Assembly: GCA_030430365.1 (NCBI GenBank)
Contig: JAUIFP010000017.1
Coordinates: 1 to 45,084 of the forward strand
Reading direction: 5' to 3'
Source of the DNA: Alphaproteobacteria bacterium
GTDB taxonomy: Bacteria; Pseudomonadota; Alphaproteobacteria; Sphingomonadales; Sphingomonadaceae
Length of the DNA stretch: 45,084 nucleotides
Made by a program: the position numbers and the translations under genes. Position 1 is the stretch's first letter, and each line of letters opens with the position of its first letter. Below, piece after piece: positions 17,398 to 25,488 of the stretch. The notes beneath the pieces are model-generated. The model saw nothing but the letters and a program-made list of their open reading frames with translations, was not told where the DNA came from and did no database searches.

Positions 17398-18171
17398 TCA
17401 GACCCTGGCCCAGCCCCCGTCACAAACGATGGTCTGGCCGGTGACCATGGTGGAAGTCTCGCTGGCCAGGAATGACACCAGCCCGGTCACATCTTCAGGC
17501 GTGGCATAGCGCTTGATCGACTGGTTCTGCGCCATGGCGGTCATGAAATCCTCGAAACCCGACGCATCGCCGCCTGCGAAATCGCGGGCATAGGCATGAC
17601 GCAGCTGGTCGGTCTTGACCGGTCCGGGAGCGATCGCATTCACGGTTACGCCATCGGCGCCGAGTTCGCTTGCCAGTGCGCGCGTCAATCCGATCGAACC
17701 GGATTTCGAGGCGATGTACTGGGCCATTCCCGGGGGCGCCAGGAAGGTGGAGTTGGATGCGATATTGATGATCCGGCCCCAACCCCGCTCACGCATGCCC
17801 GGTGCAAACGCCTTGCAGGCCAGGAACATGCCATCGAGATTGAGCGCCATGGCCGTACGCCAGATTTCATATGTCATGTCGGCAAAGGCGCAATTGTCAT
17901 AACGGCCGGCATTGTTCACCAGGACGTCTACCACGCCCAGCTTCGTCACCACATCCTTGCCCAGCTGCTCAACGGCTTCGGGGCTCGTCATGTCGCAAGC
18001 GAAGCTCTCCGCCGTGCCGCCTGCGGCACGGATGCGCTCTACGGTGTCCGTACCATCCTTGATGTCGACAACAGCGACTGAATAGCCATCCTTCGCGAGC
18101 TGCTCGGCAAAGGCTGCCCCCAGCCCACCTGCCGATCCCGTGACTACTGCTGCGTTCTTTCCGCTTGCCAT
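17398..18171 (-). CDS. Short-chain dehydrogenase/reductase (FabG/BDH-like)
   Basis: A 257-residue classical SDR. The motifs are TGSAGGLG (11-18), an acidic residue after the second strand (VVDIKD, favouring NAD), NNAG (86-89), the catalytic Ser around 139-141, Tyr152 and Lys156 (YIASK) and the C-terminal GQTIVCDGGW. The start ATG 18171 follows GAGAGG and avoids the 53-base overlap with the ALDH gene that the longer frame (from 18237) would need. It lies 13 bases downstream of the aldehyde dehydrogenase, so the two form an operon. Likely role: NAD-dependent oxidation of a secondary or primary alcohol on the imported compound. The specific substrate is unknown. Confidence 0.9.
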   Translation of the reverse strand: MASGKNAAVVTGSAGGLGAAFAEQLAKDGYSVAVVDIKDGTDTVERIRAAGGTAESFACDMTSPEAVEQLGKDVVTKLGVVDVLVNNAGRYDNCAFADMTYEIWRTAMALNLDGMFLACKAFAPGMRERGWGRIINIASNSTFLAPPGMAQYIASKSGSIGLTRALASELGADGVTVNAIAPGPVKTDQLRHAYARDFAGGDASGFEDFMTAMAQNQSIKRYATPEDVTGLVSFLASETSTMVTGQTIVCDGGWARV

Positions 18172-18184
18172 AATTACCTCTCGT

Positions 18185-19600
18185 TCAAACCACGATTGCC
18201 TTGGTTTCGAGGAATTCCTCGAAACCCCAGACACCATATTGCTTGCCGTTACCCGATTGCTTGAAGCCGCCGAAGGGAGCGGCCGGGCTCCATGCCGGGT
18301 AGTTGATATTCACATATCCCGAATCGATTGCCCCGGCGACGCGCCGCGCTGCTTGCGGGTCCGCGCTCTCGATATAGGCAGACAGGCCAAAGCGGCTGGC
18401 ATTGGCGATACGGATTGCGTCCGCTTCGTCCTTATAGGTCAATATGCACAGCACCGGGCCGAAGATCTCTTCCTGCGCGATATATGCATTCTCATCCACC
18501 GGGCCGAAGATCGTCGGCTTTACGTAATAGCCCGTTTCCAGGCCTTCAGGCCGTCCGGGGCCGCCTACCAGCAAGGGCTGACCGTCCGCCACCGCCTGCT
18601 CGATAATCGAATTCACACGGTCGAACTGCGCTTTGTTGGAGAGCGGACCGAAGGTGACGCCTTCCTGATCCGGCGGCCCGACAACAATATTGTTTGCCGC
18701 TTCCACCGCCAATTCGGCCACTTCATCGAAGCGGTCTTCCGGCACGATCATGCGTGTCGGCGCCGCGCAGGTCTGGCCTGCATTCATCATGCCAACCAGC
18801 ACGCCCTTGGCCACGGCCTTGGGAAAATCGGCGTCAGGCAGCAGGACATTGGGCGATTTGCCGCCCAGCTCCTGATGAACGCGTTTAATGGTGGGCGCAG
18901 CAGCCTGCGCCATGGCACCGCCGCCGGGAACAGAGCCTGTCATGGAAACCATTGCCACGTCGGGATGCTCCGCCAGGCGCTGCCCGCAATCGGCGCCCCG
19001 GCCATTGAGCAGGTTGAACACGCCGTCGGGAATGCCCGCTTCGGCCATCGCTTCCGCCAGCATGATGCCGCAAAGCGGCGCCTGCTCGCTCGGCTTGATC
19101 ACCACCGTGCAACCGGCAGCAATCGCCGGCACGGCCTTGCACAGCATCTGGCTGACCGGAGCGTTCCAGCTGGTGATCGCGACGACGACGCCAACCGGCA
19201 CCTTGACCAGTTCGACGCGTTCGTCCGATTTGCTGGAGAACTCATAAGTCGGCAGGAAATCCATCACGCCATCGAAATGCGATAGCGACATGTGGCTCTG
19301 GCCATTGGCCATCATGGTGGTGAGCCCCGTCTCCTTCACAAGGTGGGCTGCAATCTCCGGAGCCTTGCGTTCAAAGGCGTCGCGCATCCGCTGGAGCACG
19401 GCCATGCGCTCTTCCACGCTGCTGCGCGACCAGCTTTCGAATGCCCGCGCTGCCGCCGCGACAGCGCGGTCCGCATCCACTGCATCGCCCAGTGCCGCCG
19501 TACCCACAAGTTCACCCGTTGCCGGGCTGCGCACTTCGAAGATTTCCGTTCCGTGTGGGTCCACCCACGCGCCATCTATATAGAATTGTGTAGCCTTCAG
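18185..19600 (-). CDS. NAD(P)-dependent aldehyde dehydrogenase, probable CTG start
   Basis: A 471-residue cytoplasmic ALDH converting an aldehyde to the acid. Visible residues include Asn146 (SWNAP), Glu244 (HQELGGKSPN) and the nucleophile Cys278 (GQTCAAP), and the C-terminal NYPAWSPAAPFGGFKQSGNG is typical. The family-like N-terminus (xKATQFYIDGAWVDP) has no ATG, GTG or TTG in frame: the codon at the expected place is CTG (19600-19598), seven bases downstream of GGGAG. In-frame ATGs further upstream lie inside the divergent GMC gene and give non-ALDH sequence. I therefore infer a rare CTG start. It is divergent from the GMC oxidoreductase across a shared operator. It probably oxidises the aldehyde made by that enzyme or by the PQQ dehydrogenase. 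Confidence 0.88.
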   Translation of the reverse strand: MKATQFYIDGAWVDPHGTEIFEVRSPATGELVGTAALGDAVDADRAVAAAARAFESWSRSSVEERMAVLQRMRDAFERKAPEIAAHLVKETGLTTMMANGQSHMSLSHFDGVMDFLPTYEFSSKSDERVELVKVPVGVVVAITSWNAPVSQMLCKAVPAIAAGCTVVIKPSEQAPLCGIMLAEAMAEAGIPDGVFNLLNGRGADCGQRLAEHPDVAMVSMTGSVPGGGAMAQAAAPTIKRVHQELGGKSPNVLLPDADFPKAVAKGVLVGMMNAGQTCAAPTRMIVPEDRFDEVAELAVEAANNIVVGPPDQEGVTFGPLSNKAQFDRVNSIIEQAVADGQPLLVGGPGRPEGLETGYYVKPTIFGPVDENAYIAQEEIFGPVLCILTYKDEADAIRIANASRFGLSAYIESADPQAARRVAGAIDSGYVNINYPAWSPAAPFGGFKQSGNGKQYGVWGFEEFLETKAIVV

Positions 19601-19639
19601 TGTACTGCTCCCTTCACTCTCACACTTGCCGCATTTGAA

Positions 19640-19665
19640 AATGTAATACAATCGCGTATTACGAT
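19640..19665. promoter_or_regulatory. Tandem GntR-type boxes in ALDH/GMC divergent promoter
   Basis: AATGTAATACAAT (19640-19652) and CGCGTATTACGAT (19653-19665) adjoin each other, with centres 13 bp apart. Together they contain a perfect inverted repeat, GTAATAC-6 bp-GTATTAC (19643-19662). A -35/-10 pair for the rightward gene (TTTGAA 19634-19639, 17 bp, TATTAC) overlaps them. Confidence 0.7.
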
Positions 19666-19679
19666 CCTGGGAGGATAGA

Positions 19680-21320
19680 ATGCCGAATCTCGAACAAGCC
19701 GATTTCGTAATTGTGGGCGCAGGCTCCGCAGGCTGCGTCCTGGCGAATCGGCTTTCCGCCGATCCGGACAATAAAGTCATCCTGATCGAAGCCGGAGGGC
19801 AAGACCGGCACCCATTCATGAAGCTGCCCTTCACTTTCATGCAGCTGCAGTTCGTGAAGCGCCTGAGCTGGGGGTATTGGAGCGAGCCGGAAGAAGCCCT
19901 GGGCGGGCGCAAGCTGTGGCTTCCGCGCGGCAAATGCCTGGGCGGCACATCTTCCATCAACGGCATGGTCTATTCGCGCGGCCACCCGGGCGACTATGAC
20001 GAATGGGCGGAGCTGGGCGCGGACGGCTGGAGCTGGGACGAAGTCCTCCCCTATTTCCGGCGTTCCGAAAACAGCTGGCGCGGCGAAAGCGAATATCATG
20101 GGGCGGAAGGTCCGCTGACCGTTTCCCCGATCGACACAACCGGCCCGCTGACCGATGCGACCAACGAAGCGGCCCGCAAGCTGGGCTACAAGGTTATCGA
20201 CGATCAGCATGGCGCCGAAACCGGAGAAGGCTTCGCACCTCCTGAAGTGACCGTGGAGAACGGCCGGCGCGCCAGCACCGCATCTCAATATCTTCGCCCG
20301 GTCATGGATCGTAAAAACCTGCAGGTCATCACTGGCGGGCTGGTCTCCCGCGTCATCGTGGAGAACGGCCGCGCCGTCGGCGTGGAAATCGCGGACGGGA
20401 AGGAGCGCAAGGTCATCCGCGCCGAACGCGAAGTGATCCTTTCAGCCGGGACATACAATTCGGCCAAGATCCTGATGTTGTCCGGAATTGGCCCGGCGGA
20501 CGAGTTGCGCGGCCTGGGCATCGATATGGTAGCCGATCTGCCCGGTGTCGGACGCAACCTGCAGGAACACCCGCTTACCGGGATCGGCTATGAGTTGAAA
20601 CAGCCGATCGGCTTCGAGAGCAATCTGCGTTTCGACCGCCTTGCGACCACGATCACCAAATTCGCACTGGGCATCAATTCGACATCGGCCCAGCTGCCCG
20701 TGACGAGCTTTGCCTTCATTCGCACGAAGGACGGTCTCGACCGCCCGGATATCAAGGCCAACATCTATCCCACGCGGCTGGATGCGCGCGTATGGTTCCC
20801 CTTCATTCGCAAGGGCGCCGGCCACGCCATGTCGACTTTCGCTGTGTTGCTGCGGCCAAAGAGCCGCGGATCGATGCATCTGCGAAGCGCAGATCCGGCC
20901 GAAGCCCCGCGTATCCATATCAACATGTTCAAGGACACGCGGGATCTGGAAACCATGCGCGACGCGGTGCGGAAGATGCGCGAATTCTACGCAACCGAAC
21001 CTCTCGCATCGCTGCGCGGCGAAGAGCTGATGCCGGGCAAGAACGTGCAGACGGACGAGGAAATCGACGCATTTCACCGCAAGACCTGCGTCCTTGCCCA
21101 CCATGCTTCCAGCACTTGCACGATGGGCAACGGGCCGGACGCAGTGGTCGATCCGCAATTGCGCGTATTCGGCGTGGAAGGACTGCGGGTGGCAGACGCT
21201 TCGATCATGCCGCGCGTCATCGGCGGCAACACCAATGCCCCGGTGATCATGATCGGGGAGAAGGCAGCCGATCTCATTCTGGGCAACAAGGCGTTGGGAG
21301 ACCGGCAGATTGCGGCTTGA
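19680..21320 (+). CDS. GMC-family FAD-dependent alcohol oxidoreductase
   Basis: A 546-residue flavoprotein of the glucose-methanol-choline family, oxidising a primary alcohol to the aldehyde and passing electrons to a membrane acceptor or oxygen. The FAD-binding motif is VGAGSAGCVLANRL (about 13-26). PROSITE-like signature regions are PRGKCLGGTSSINGM and SAGTYNSAKILMLSGIG. The active-site His and Asn pair is visible in HHASSTCTMG and GGNTNAP near the C-terminus. GGGAGGAT lies just before the ATG. There is no signal peptide. The group includes choline, long-chain alcohol and polyethylene-glycol dehydrogenases of sphingomonads, and lignin-dimer (phenylcoumaran) alcohol oxidases. Divergent pairing with an ALDH suggests a two-step alcohol-to-acid conversion. 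Confidence 0.92.
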   Translation: MPNLEQADFVIVGAGSAGCVLANRLSADPDNKVILIEAGGQDRHPFMKLPFTFMQLQFVKRLSWGYWSEPEEALGGRKLWLPRGKCLGGTSSINGMVYSRGHPGDYDEWAELGADGWSWDEVLPYFRRSENSWRGESEYHGAEGPLTVSPIDTTGPLTDATNEAARKLGYKVIDDQHGAETGEGFAPPEVTVENGRRASTASQYLRPVMDRKNLQVITGGLVSRVIVENGRAVGVEIADGKERKVIRAEREVILSAGTYNSAKILMLSGIGPADELRGLGIDMVADLPGVGRNLQEHPLTGIGYELKQPIGFESNLRFDRLATTITKFALGINSTSAQLPVTSFAFIRTKDGLDRPDIKANIYPTRLDARVWFPFIRKGAGHAMSTFAVLLRPKSRGSMHLRSADPAEAPRIHINMFKDTRDLETMRDAVRKMREFYATEPLASLRGEELMPGKNVQTDEEIDAFHRKTCVLAHHASSTCTMGNGPDAVVDPQLRVFGVEGLRVADASIMPRVIGGNTNAPVIMIGEKAADLILGNKALGDRQIAA

Positions 21321-21381
21321 AGCCCCTGCCCCGCGGCACTTTCCTATCAAATAGCGTTTGACCTGCCGCCCCAGGATGAAT

Positions 21382-21417
21382 ACGAAAATGACTAACAATT
21401 TTCGATATGATTTTCGT
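21382..21417. promoter_or_regulatory. GntR-type box inside an inverted repeat upstream of MetE-like gene
   Basis: Read on the minus strand, 21387-21399 is ATTGTTAGTCATT, one base from the 8530-8542 box. It lies within an 8-bp inverted repeat, ACGAAAAT (21382-21389) / ATTTTCGT (21410-21417), 12 bases before the start codon of the next gene. Confidence 0.55.
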
Positions 21418-21429
21418 TTGGAGTGATTC

Positions 21430-22626
21430 ATGAAACGTAGTGACGAGAAAATCCTCGTATCGCATGCCGGCCGTCTTTCGCCGCAGAACAAGGAATTCCG
21501 CGAGTTGGAACAGCGCAAGTCGCGCGGTGAAGACATCGCGGACGATGTTTACCTGCCAATGCTGGAAGACTCGATTCGCGAAATGGTGGAACGCCAGGTC
21601 AGTGTTGGCGTGGACGTAATTTCCGACGGCGAAGCAGGCCGCTTCAACACCTTTGCGAAATACGGCAAGCGTATCGACGGCATCATCTACCGCGAATGCA
21701 AGCCCGGCGAAGTCGGCGCGGCCGTGTTCGACAGCCGCGAACGCCGCACCTTCCCCGAATTCTATGAAGCGGCGGACAAGCAGCGCTTCAAGGAAGGCGC
21801 CCCCACCAACAACCAGATGCGCATGGTCGCAGTCGACGCGCTCAAGCCGAAGGACACGGATGTCGTTCAGGCCGAGATCGATCGCTTCCGCAAGATTCTG
21901 GACGAGAAGAACCTGGGCGACCGTGACGCTTTCATGCCGATGATGAGCCCCGGCTGGCTGCATCACTTCATTTGGGACGAGCACTACAACGACGAAGAAG
22001 AGTTCCTCTTCGCTTTGGCAGAAGTTCTGCGCCCCGAATATGAAGCGATCGTCAATGCCGGCTTCATCATCCAGCTTGACGGCCCCGACCTGCCCGACAA
22101 ATGGGCCACGCTGGTGCCTGACATCACGCTGGAAGAATATCGCAAGAAGGCGAAGATGCGCGTCGATGCGACCAACCACGCACTGCGCAACATTTCCGAG
22201 GACAAGGTCCGCTACCACCTGTGCTGGGGTAGCTGGAACGGCCCGCATATCGACGATATTCCGTTCCGCGACGTTGTCGATCTGATGCTGGAAGTGAAAG
22301 CCCAGGGCTACAGCTTCGAAGCCGGCAATGTTCGCCACGAACATGAATGGAAGATCTGGCAGGACGTGAAGCTTCCAGAAGGCAAGATCCTTATCCCGGG
22401 CGTGGTCAGCCACCGCACCAACACGATCGAGCATCCGGAAGTCGTTGCCGACCGCCTGATCAACTTCGCAAACTGCGTTGGCCGCGAGAATGTGATTTCC
22501 GGCACGGACTGCGGCATGGGCGGCGGACGCCTGTCGCACGAAATCGGCTGGGCGAAGATTGCCTCGCTGGTCGAAGGATCCAGGCTCGCCAGCGAGCACC
22601 TTTGGAAAGAGACGGTGGCCGCTTAA
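21430..22626 (+). CDS. Cobalamin-independent methionine synthase (MetE) C-domain-like zinc protein
   Basis: A 398-residue single-domain TIM-barrel protein of the MetE/UroD-like superfamily, half the length of true MetE because the N-terminal folate half is missing. The zinc-site pattern His-x-Cys...Cys is visible as H263-L-C265 (RYHLCWG) and C361 (GTDCGMG). These ligands activate a thiol for alkyl transfer in methionine synthase and in epoxyalkane:coenzyme M transferase. The start has GGAG seven bases upstream. A close paralogue is encoded at 44582-45084 and a more distant one at 36936-38045. Likely role: transfer of a methyl or alkyl group to a thiol during breakdown of the imported compound. 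Neither donor nor acceptor is known, and methionine synthesis itself is unlikely. Confidence 0.82.
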   Translation: MKRSDEKILVSHAGRLSPQNKEFRELEQRKSRGEDIADDVYLPMLEDSIREMVERQVSVGVDVISDGEAGRFNTFAKYGKRIDGIIYRECKPGEVGAAVFDSRERRTFPEFYEAADKQRFKEGAPTNNQMRMVAVDALKPKDTDVVQAEIDRFRKILDEKNLGDRDAFMPMMSPGWLHHFIWDEHYNDEEEFLFALAEVLRPEYEAIVNAGFIIQLDGPDLPDKWATLVPDITLEEYRKKAKMRVDATNHALRNISEDKVRYHLCWGSWNGPHIDDIPFRDVVDLMLEVKAQGYSFEAGNVRHEHEWKIWQDVKLPEGKILIPGVVSHRTNTIEHPEVVADRLINFANCVGRENVISGTDCGMGGGRLSHEIGWAKIASLVEGSRLASEHLWKETVAA

Positions 22627-22634
22627 GGCCACCG
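22613..22634. terminator. Hairpin over the stop codon of the MetE-like gene
   Basis: CGGTGGCC (22613-22620) pairs with GGCCACCG (22627-22634) around a 6-base loop that contains the TAA stop. There is no T-run, so it may be a weak bidirectional terminator for the convergent MetE-like and GntR genes. Confidence 0.4.
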
Positions 22635-22650
22635 GATCGCCAATGCAGCG

Positions 22651-23319
22651 TTAAAGCCCGCGAGCTTCGAGCGTATCCAGAAGGAGTCGTTCGAATGCCT
22701 CGCGGCGGCTGCGCCGGGCGGCAATCAGCTTCTTGCGATCACGGGCGCGCAGCGCCGAAATCAGGGAATGCTTGTTGACCACTTTCCGCTCTTCACTGGG
22801 GCGGCGCGGCAAAGGCAGCAATGCACGGAAACGATCGGTCAATGCCCACAGCCGCATGGCTTCGCGCATGATCGTCTTTTTCGGGGAAAGGTCGAAAATC
22901 GCCTTGTGGAATCCCCGGTGCTCATCCCACCAGCTGGAACGGTCTCCGCTATCCAGCAGGGCTTCCAGGCGTTCCGCACTGGCCTCCAGCTCTTCGAGCT
23001 GTTCTTCATCGGGCCATTCGATGGTCCGCATCAGCTCATCTTCGATGAGATGGCGCAGCGCGAATAATTGTTCCGCTTCATCCCGCGAAAGCTGCGTGAC
23101 GAAGAAACCGCGATTGGGATCATGGTCAACGATCCCCTCCGAACTCAGAAGCTTAAGGGCTTCGCGCACGGGTACGCGGCTTGCATTGAACTGTTCGGCA
23201 AGTTCTGTCTGGCCCAGCCGCATGCGCGGCGCCAAGGTGCCACGCGCGATGAGAGAGCGCAGTTCATCTGCGATCTTGGCCGGTACGCCGCGTCCAGATT
23301 TTGCTACTTCCTTGGTCAT
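22651..23319 (-). CDS. GntR-family transcriptional regulator (FadR/FCD-type), first paralogue
   Basis: A 222-residue DNA-binding regulator. The winged helix-turn-helix (about residues 12-75) contains LGQTELAEQFNASRVPVREALKLL, the recognition helix of the family, followed by the wing (DPNRGFFV). The C-terminal helical domain (about 85-215) corresponds to the FCD ligand-binding fold; His residues of the usual metal site are only partly kept (FHKAIF and NKHSLI). It is homologous along its full length to the regulator at 28840, which has the same length, and to that at 29523. It is divergent from the 3-hydroxyisobutyrate-dehydrogenase-like gene. It probably represses genes carrying the ATNGT-NNN-ACNAT boxes and releases on binding a pathway acid; both points are inference. 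Confidence 0.9.
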   Translation of the reverse strand: MTKEVAKSGRGVPAKIADELRSLIARGTLAPRMRLGQTELAEQFNASRVPVREALKLLSSEGIVDHDPNRGFFVTQLSRDEAEQLFALRHLIEDELMRTIEWPDEEQLEELEASAERLEALLDSGDRSSWWDEHRGFHKAIFDLSPKKTIMREAMRLWALTDRFRALLPLPRRPSEERKVVNKHSLISALRARDRKKLIAARRSRREAFERLLLDTLEARGL

Positions 23320-23346
23320 AGGCTGGAAGTCCTTTGGCGATGTTTA

Positions 23347-23396
23347 ACAAGATTGGCAATTACACAATTGCCGCAATTTTTGGCCACCAATCTTGT
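23347..23396. promoter_or_regulatory. Nested inverted repeats upstream of first GntR gene
   Basis: A 10-bp perfect inverted repeat, ACAAGATTGG (23347-23356) / CCAATCTTGT (23387-23396), encloses a second one, GGCAATT-4 bp-AATTGCC (23355-23372). It lies 28 bases from the GntR start codon, an apt place for an autoregulatory operator. A third repeat, TGTCTAA (23419-23425) / TTAGACA (23442-23448), lies nearer the divergent dehydrogenase gene and resembles the 34472-34497 boxes. Confidence 0.6.
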
Positions 23397-23462
23397 AACC
23401 TCCCACCACCTTACAGTATGTCTAACTAAAGTGTAGGCATTTTAGACACGGAGATTGAACGA

Positions 23463-24344
23463 ATGGGTAAGATCGGATTTATCGGCCTTGGGATTATGGG
23501 AAAGCCGATGGCTGGCCACCTTCTGGATGCAGGACATGAATTGTTCGTATCCAACAAGAGCGGCGGAGCCTCCGATTTGATCTCCGCTGGCGCAACCGGC
23601 TGCGATAGCTACGCCGAGATTGCGGGCAAGGCCGATACCGTCATCCTGATGGTGCCCAACACCCCCGAAGTCGAAGCGGTTCTGTTCGAAGAAGGCGGCG
23701 TCGCCGAGGGCCTGGGTTCCGGCAAGCTGGTGATCGACATGAGTTCGATCGCACCGATCCCGACGAAGGAATTCGCGGCCAAGATCCAGGCACAGGGTTC
23801 CGACTATCTCGACGCACCGGTTTCAGGCGGTGAAGTGGGCGCCAAGGCCGGGACGCTGACCATCATGGTCGGCGGCAGCGACGCCGCCTTTGCCCAGGCC
23901 AAGCCGCTCTTCGAAATCATGGGCCAGAACATCACCCATGTCGGCCCGGCCGGTGCAGGCCAGACGACCAAGGTGGCGAACCAGATTATCGTCGCGCTGA
24001 ATATTGCCGCGGTTGGTGAAGCCCTGCTGTTCGCGTCGAAAGCCGGTGCCGATCCGGCCAAGGTCCGCGAAGCGCTGATGGGCGGCTTCGCCAGTTCCAA
24101 GGTGCTCGAAGTGCATGGCGAACGCATGCTCAAGCGCACCTTCGATCCCGGCTTCCGCATCAATCTGCATCACAAGGATTTGAATCTTGCGCTTTCAGGT
24201 GGTGACGAGCTGGGGCTTTCGCTCCCGCAGACGTCTTTCTGCCAGCAATTGCTCAACTCCGCGAAGGGCAATGGCGAAGGCGACCTGGACCACTCGGCCA
24301 TCGTAAAGCAGCTTGAACGACTGGCCGGGCACGAACTCGGCTAA
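23463..24344 (+). CDS. 3-hydroxyisobutyrate dehydrogenase / 2-hydroxy-3-oxopropionate reductase-like beta-hydroxyacid dehydrogenase
   Basis: A 293-residue NAD(P)-dependent beta-hydroxyacid dehydrogenase. It has the N-terminal Rossmann motif GFIGLGIMGKPMA (5-17), the substrate-binding LDAPVSGGEVGAKAGTL (116-132) and the catalytic Lys170 (GQTTKVANQ). Family members reduce tartronate semialdehyde (GarR/GlxR) or oxidise 3-hydroxyisobutyrate. GGAG stands about nine bases before the ATG. It is 22 bases upstream of the SnoaL-like lipoprotein and close to the LigJ/RraA-like set, so it may reduce or oxidise a small hydroxyacid or semialdehyde generated there. The exact substrate is not readable. Confidence 0.9.
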   Translation: MGKIGFIGLGIMGKPMAGHLLDAGHELFVSNKSGGASDLISAGATGCDSYAEIAGKADTVILMVPNTPEVEAVLFEEGGVAEGLGSGKLVIDMSSIAPIPTKEFAAKIQAQGSDYLDAPVSGGEVGAKAGTLTIMVGGSDAAFAQAKPLFEIMGQNITHVGPAGAGQTTKVANQIIVALNIAAVGEALLFASKAGADPAKVREALMGGFASSKVLEVHGERMLKRTFDPGFRINLHHKDLNLALSGGDELGLSLPQTSFCQQLLNSAKGNGEGDLDHSAIVKQLERLAGHELG

Positions 24345-24366
24345 AACACCCAAAGGGGAGAGGAAA

Positions 24367-25338
24367 ATGCGAAATTCATTCTGGGGGGTCGCCCTCGCCC
24401 CGGCGCTGTTGGCATTGGCAGCATGCAATGGTGGCGAGGCGGCCGAAGAAGCCGGTACGGAACAGGTCGACCATTCCGCGCAGACGGAAGCGACGCGTGA
24501 GGTAGCGCACAAATTCCTGACCCGTGCATTCATCGATAACGAATTCCGTGATGCGTACGACACATACGCGCATCCCGACTTCATCCAGCACAATCCGCGA
24601 ATGGCGGACGGGCTGGAAGGCCACCGGGCCTATTTCGAGAATATGGCGGCATCCGAAAGCGACGGCGATTCCTCGAAATGGGCGCATATCACCGACATGC
24701 TGCTTGTGGACGGCGATCTATTTGCCGTGATGCATCGCGCCTATCGCTCACCGGATAAGCCGGGCACGATCGTGGTTGACATCTGGCGCGTGGAAGATGG
24801 CAAGATTGCCGAACATTGGGATGTCATGCAGGAAATCCCGGACGGCATTCCGCACGATAACGGCATGGGCTGCGGCGAAGCGAGAGATTACGCATCGGTG
24901 CGGGCCCATGAGGATTCGATCCAGAACCCGACATGCGGCGTTCCCGATCCCGGCTCCAGCAAGGAACAGACGCTGGAGTATTATCAGGCCTATGTGGATG
25001 AAGTCGCCCAGGGCGACGTCATCTCGGCGATCGAGAAGTGGATCCATCCGGACTACAAACAGCACAGCCCGGTGATCGCTGATGGCAAGCAAGGCGCCAT
25101 CGACTATCTTCAAGAGGAATGGGGCCGCGAAGACGCACCCAAACCGATCTTGGGCGAACAGCGGATCATTGCCGAAGGCGATCTTGCTCTGGTTCATTAT
25201 CTCTATGAGCTGGAAGGCACGCCGACCAAGGAAGCGCATATCGACATCTTCCGCTTTACGGATGGAAAGATGAGCGAGCATTGGGATGTTAAGCAGCCAA
25301 TCCCGGAAACCTCGGCCAACGATAACGGCATGTGGTAA
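24367..25338 (+). CDS. Lipoprotein with two tandem SnoaL-like (NTF2-fold) domains
   Basis: A 323-residue predicted lipoprotein: signal segment ending ALAAC (Cys20), then a short polar linker and two copies of a SnoaL-like alpha+beta barrel domain (about residues 42-165 and 195-323). The copies share a matching end: DIWRVEDGKIAEHWDVMQEIP...DNGMG and DIFRFTDGKMSEHWDVKQPIP...DNGMW. SnoaL-type domains bind hydrophobic ligands and include polyketide cyclases and small hydrolase-like enzymes. The start ATG 24367 follows GGGGAGAGG and gives the signal peptide; an upstream in-frame ATG (24313) lies inside the previous gene. An exported fused dimer of this fold is unusual. It could bind or transform the substrate in the periplasm; the function is unknown. 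Confidence 0.8.
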   Translation: MRNSFWGVALAPALLALAACNGGEAAEEAGTEQVDHSAQTEATREVAHKFLTRAFIDNEFRDAYDTYAHPDFIQHNPRMADGLEGHRAYFENMAASESDGDSSKWAHITDMLLVDGDLFAVMHRAYRSPDKPGTIVVDIWRVEDGKIAEHWDVMQEIPDGIPHDNGMGCGEARDYASVRAHEDSIQNPTCGVPDPGSSKEQTLEYYQAYVDEVAQGDVISAIEKWIHPDYKQHSPVIADGKQGAIDYLQEEWGREDAPKPILGEQRIIAEGDLALVHYLYELEGTPTKEAHIDIFRFTDGKMSEHWDVKQPIPETSANDNGMW

Positions 25339-25344
25339 GGCAAT

Positions 25345-25369
25345 TCCGGCTCGGCCTGTCCGGGCCGGA
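25345..25369 (+). terminator. Possible weak terminator hairpin
   Basis: TCCGGC (25345-25350) pairs with GCCGGA (25364-25369), with an inner CGG/CCG. There is no T-run. It lies seven bases after the lipoprotein stop codon. Confidence 0.35.
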
Positions 25370-25417
25370 TTCCTTGAATTTCGGACGCAGCGGCAACGGT
25401 CCTGCGCTTGACCGGAA

Positions 25418-25446
25418 TTGGCAGATAGTTATACGAAAGTGTATTC
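25418..25446 (+). promoter_or_regulatory. Promoter with GntR-type operator upstream of LigJ-like operon
   Basis: TTGGCA (25418-25423), a 17-bp spacer and GTATTC (25441-25446) match the layout of the two receptor promoters. The spacer contains ATAGTTATACGAA (25425-25437), an exact TNGTNNNACNA match; GTTATACGAAA is also identical to the sequence at 206-216. Confidence 0.68.
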
Positions 25447-25488
25447 CACGCTGGCAATCAGCCAGCCTTCCGGGGAGAGTTTCTTCAG

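Noticed and set aside
18185..19966. 593-residue version of the aldehyde dehydrogenase starting at 19966
   Set aside because: The first 122 residues are the antisense of the GMC gene and have no ALDH similarity; they would also cross the divergent operator.
19680..21320. Naming the GMC enzyme as polyethylene-glycol dehydrogenase or a phenylcoumaran-alcohol oxidase
   Set aside because: The motifs are family-wide; neighbours do not match the known peg or phc clusters closely enough.
21430..22626. Calling the MetE-like gene a methionine synthase (metE)
   Set aside because: Half of the protein is missing compared with MetE and the context is catabolic.
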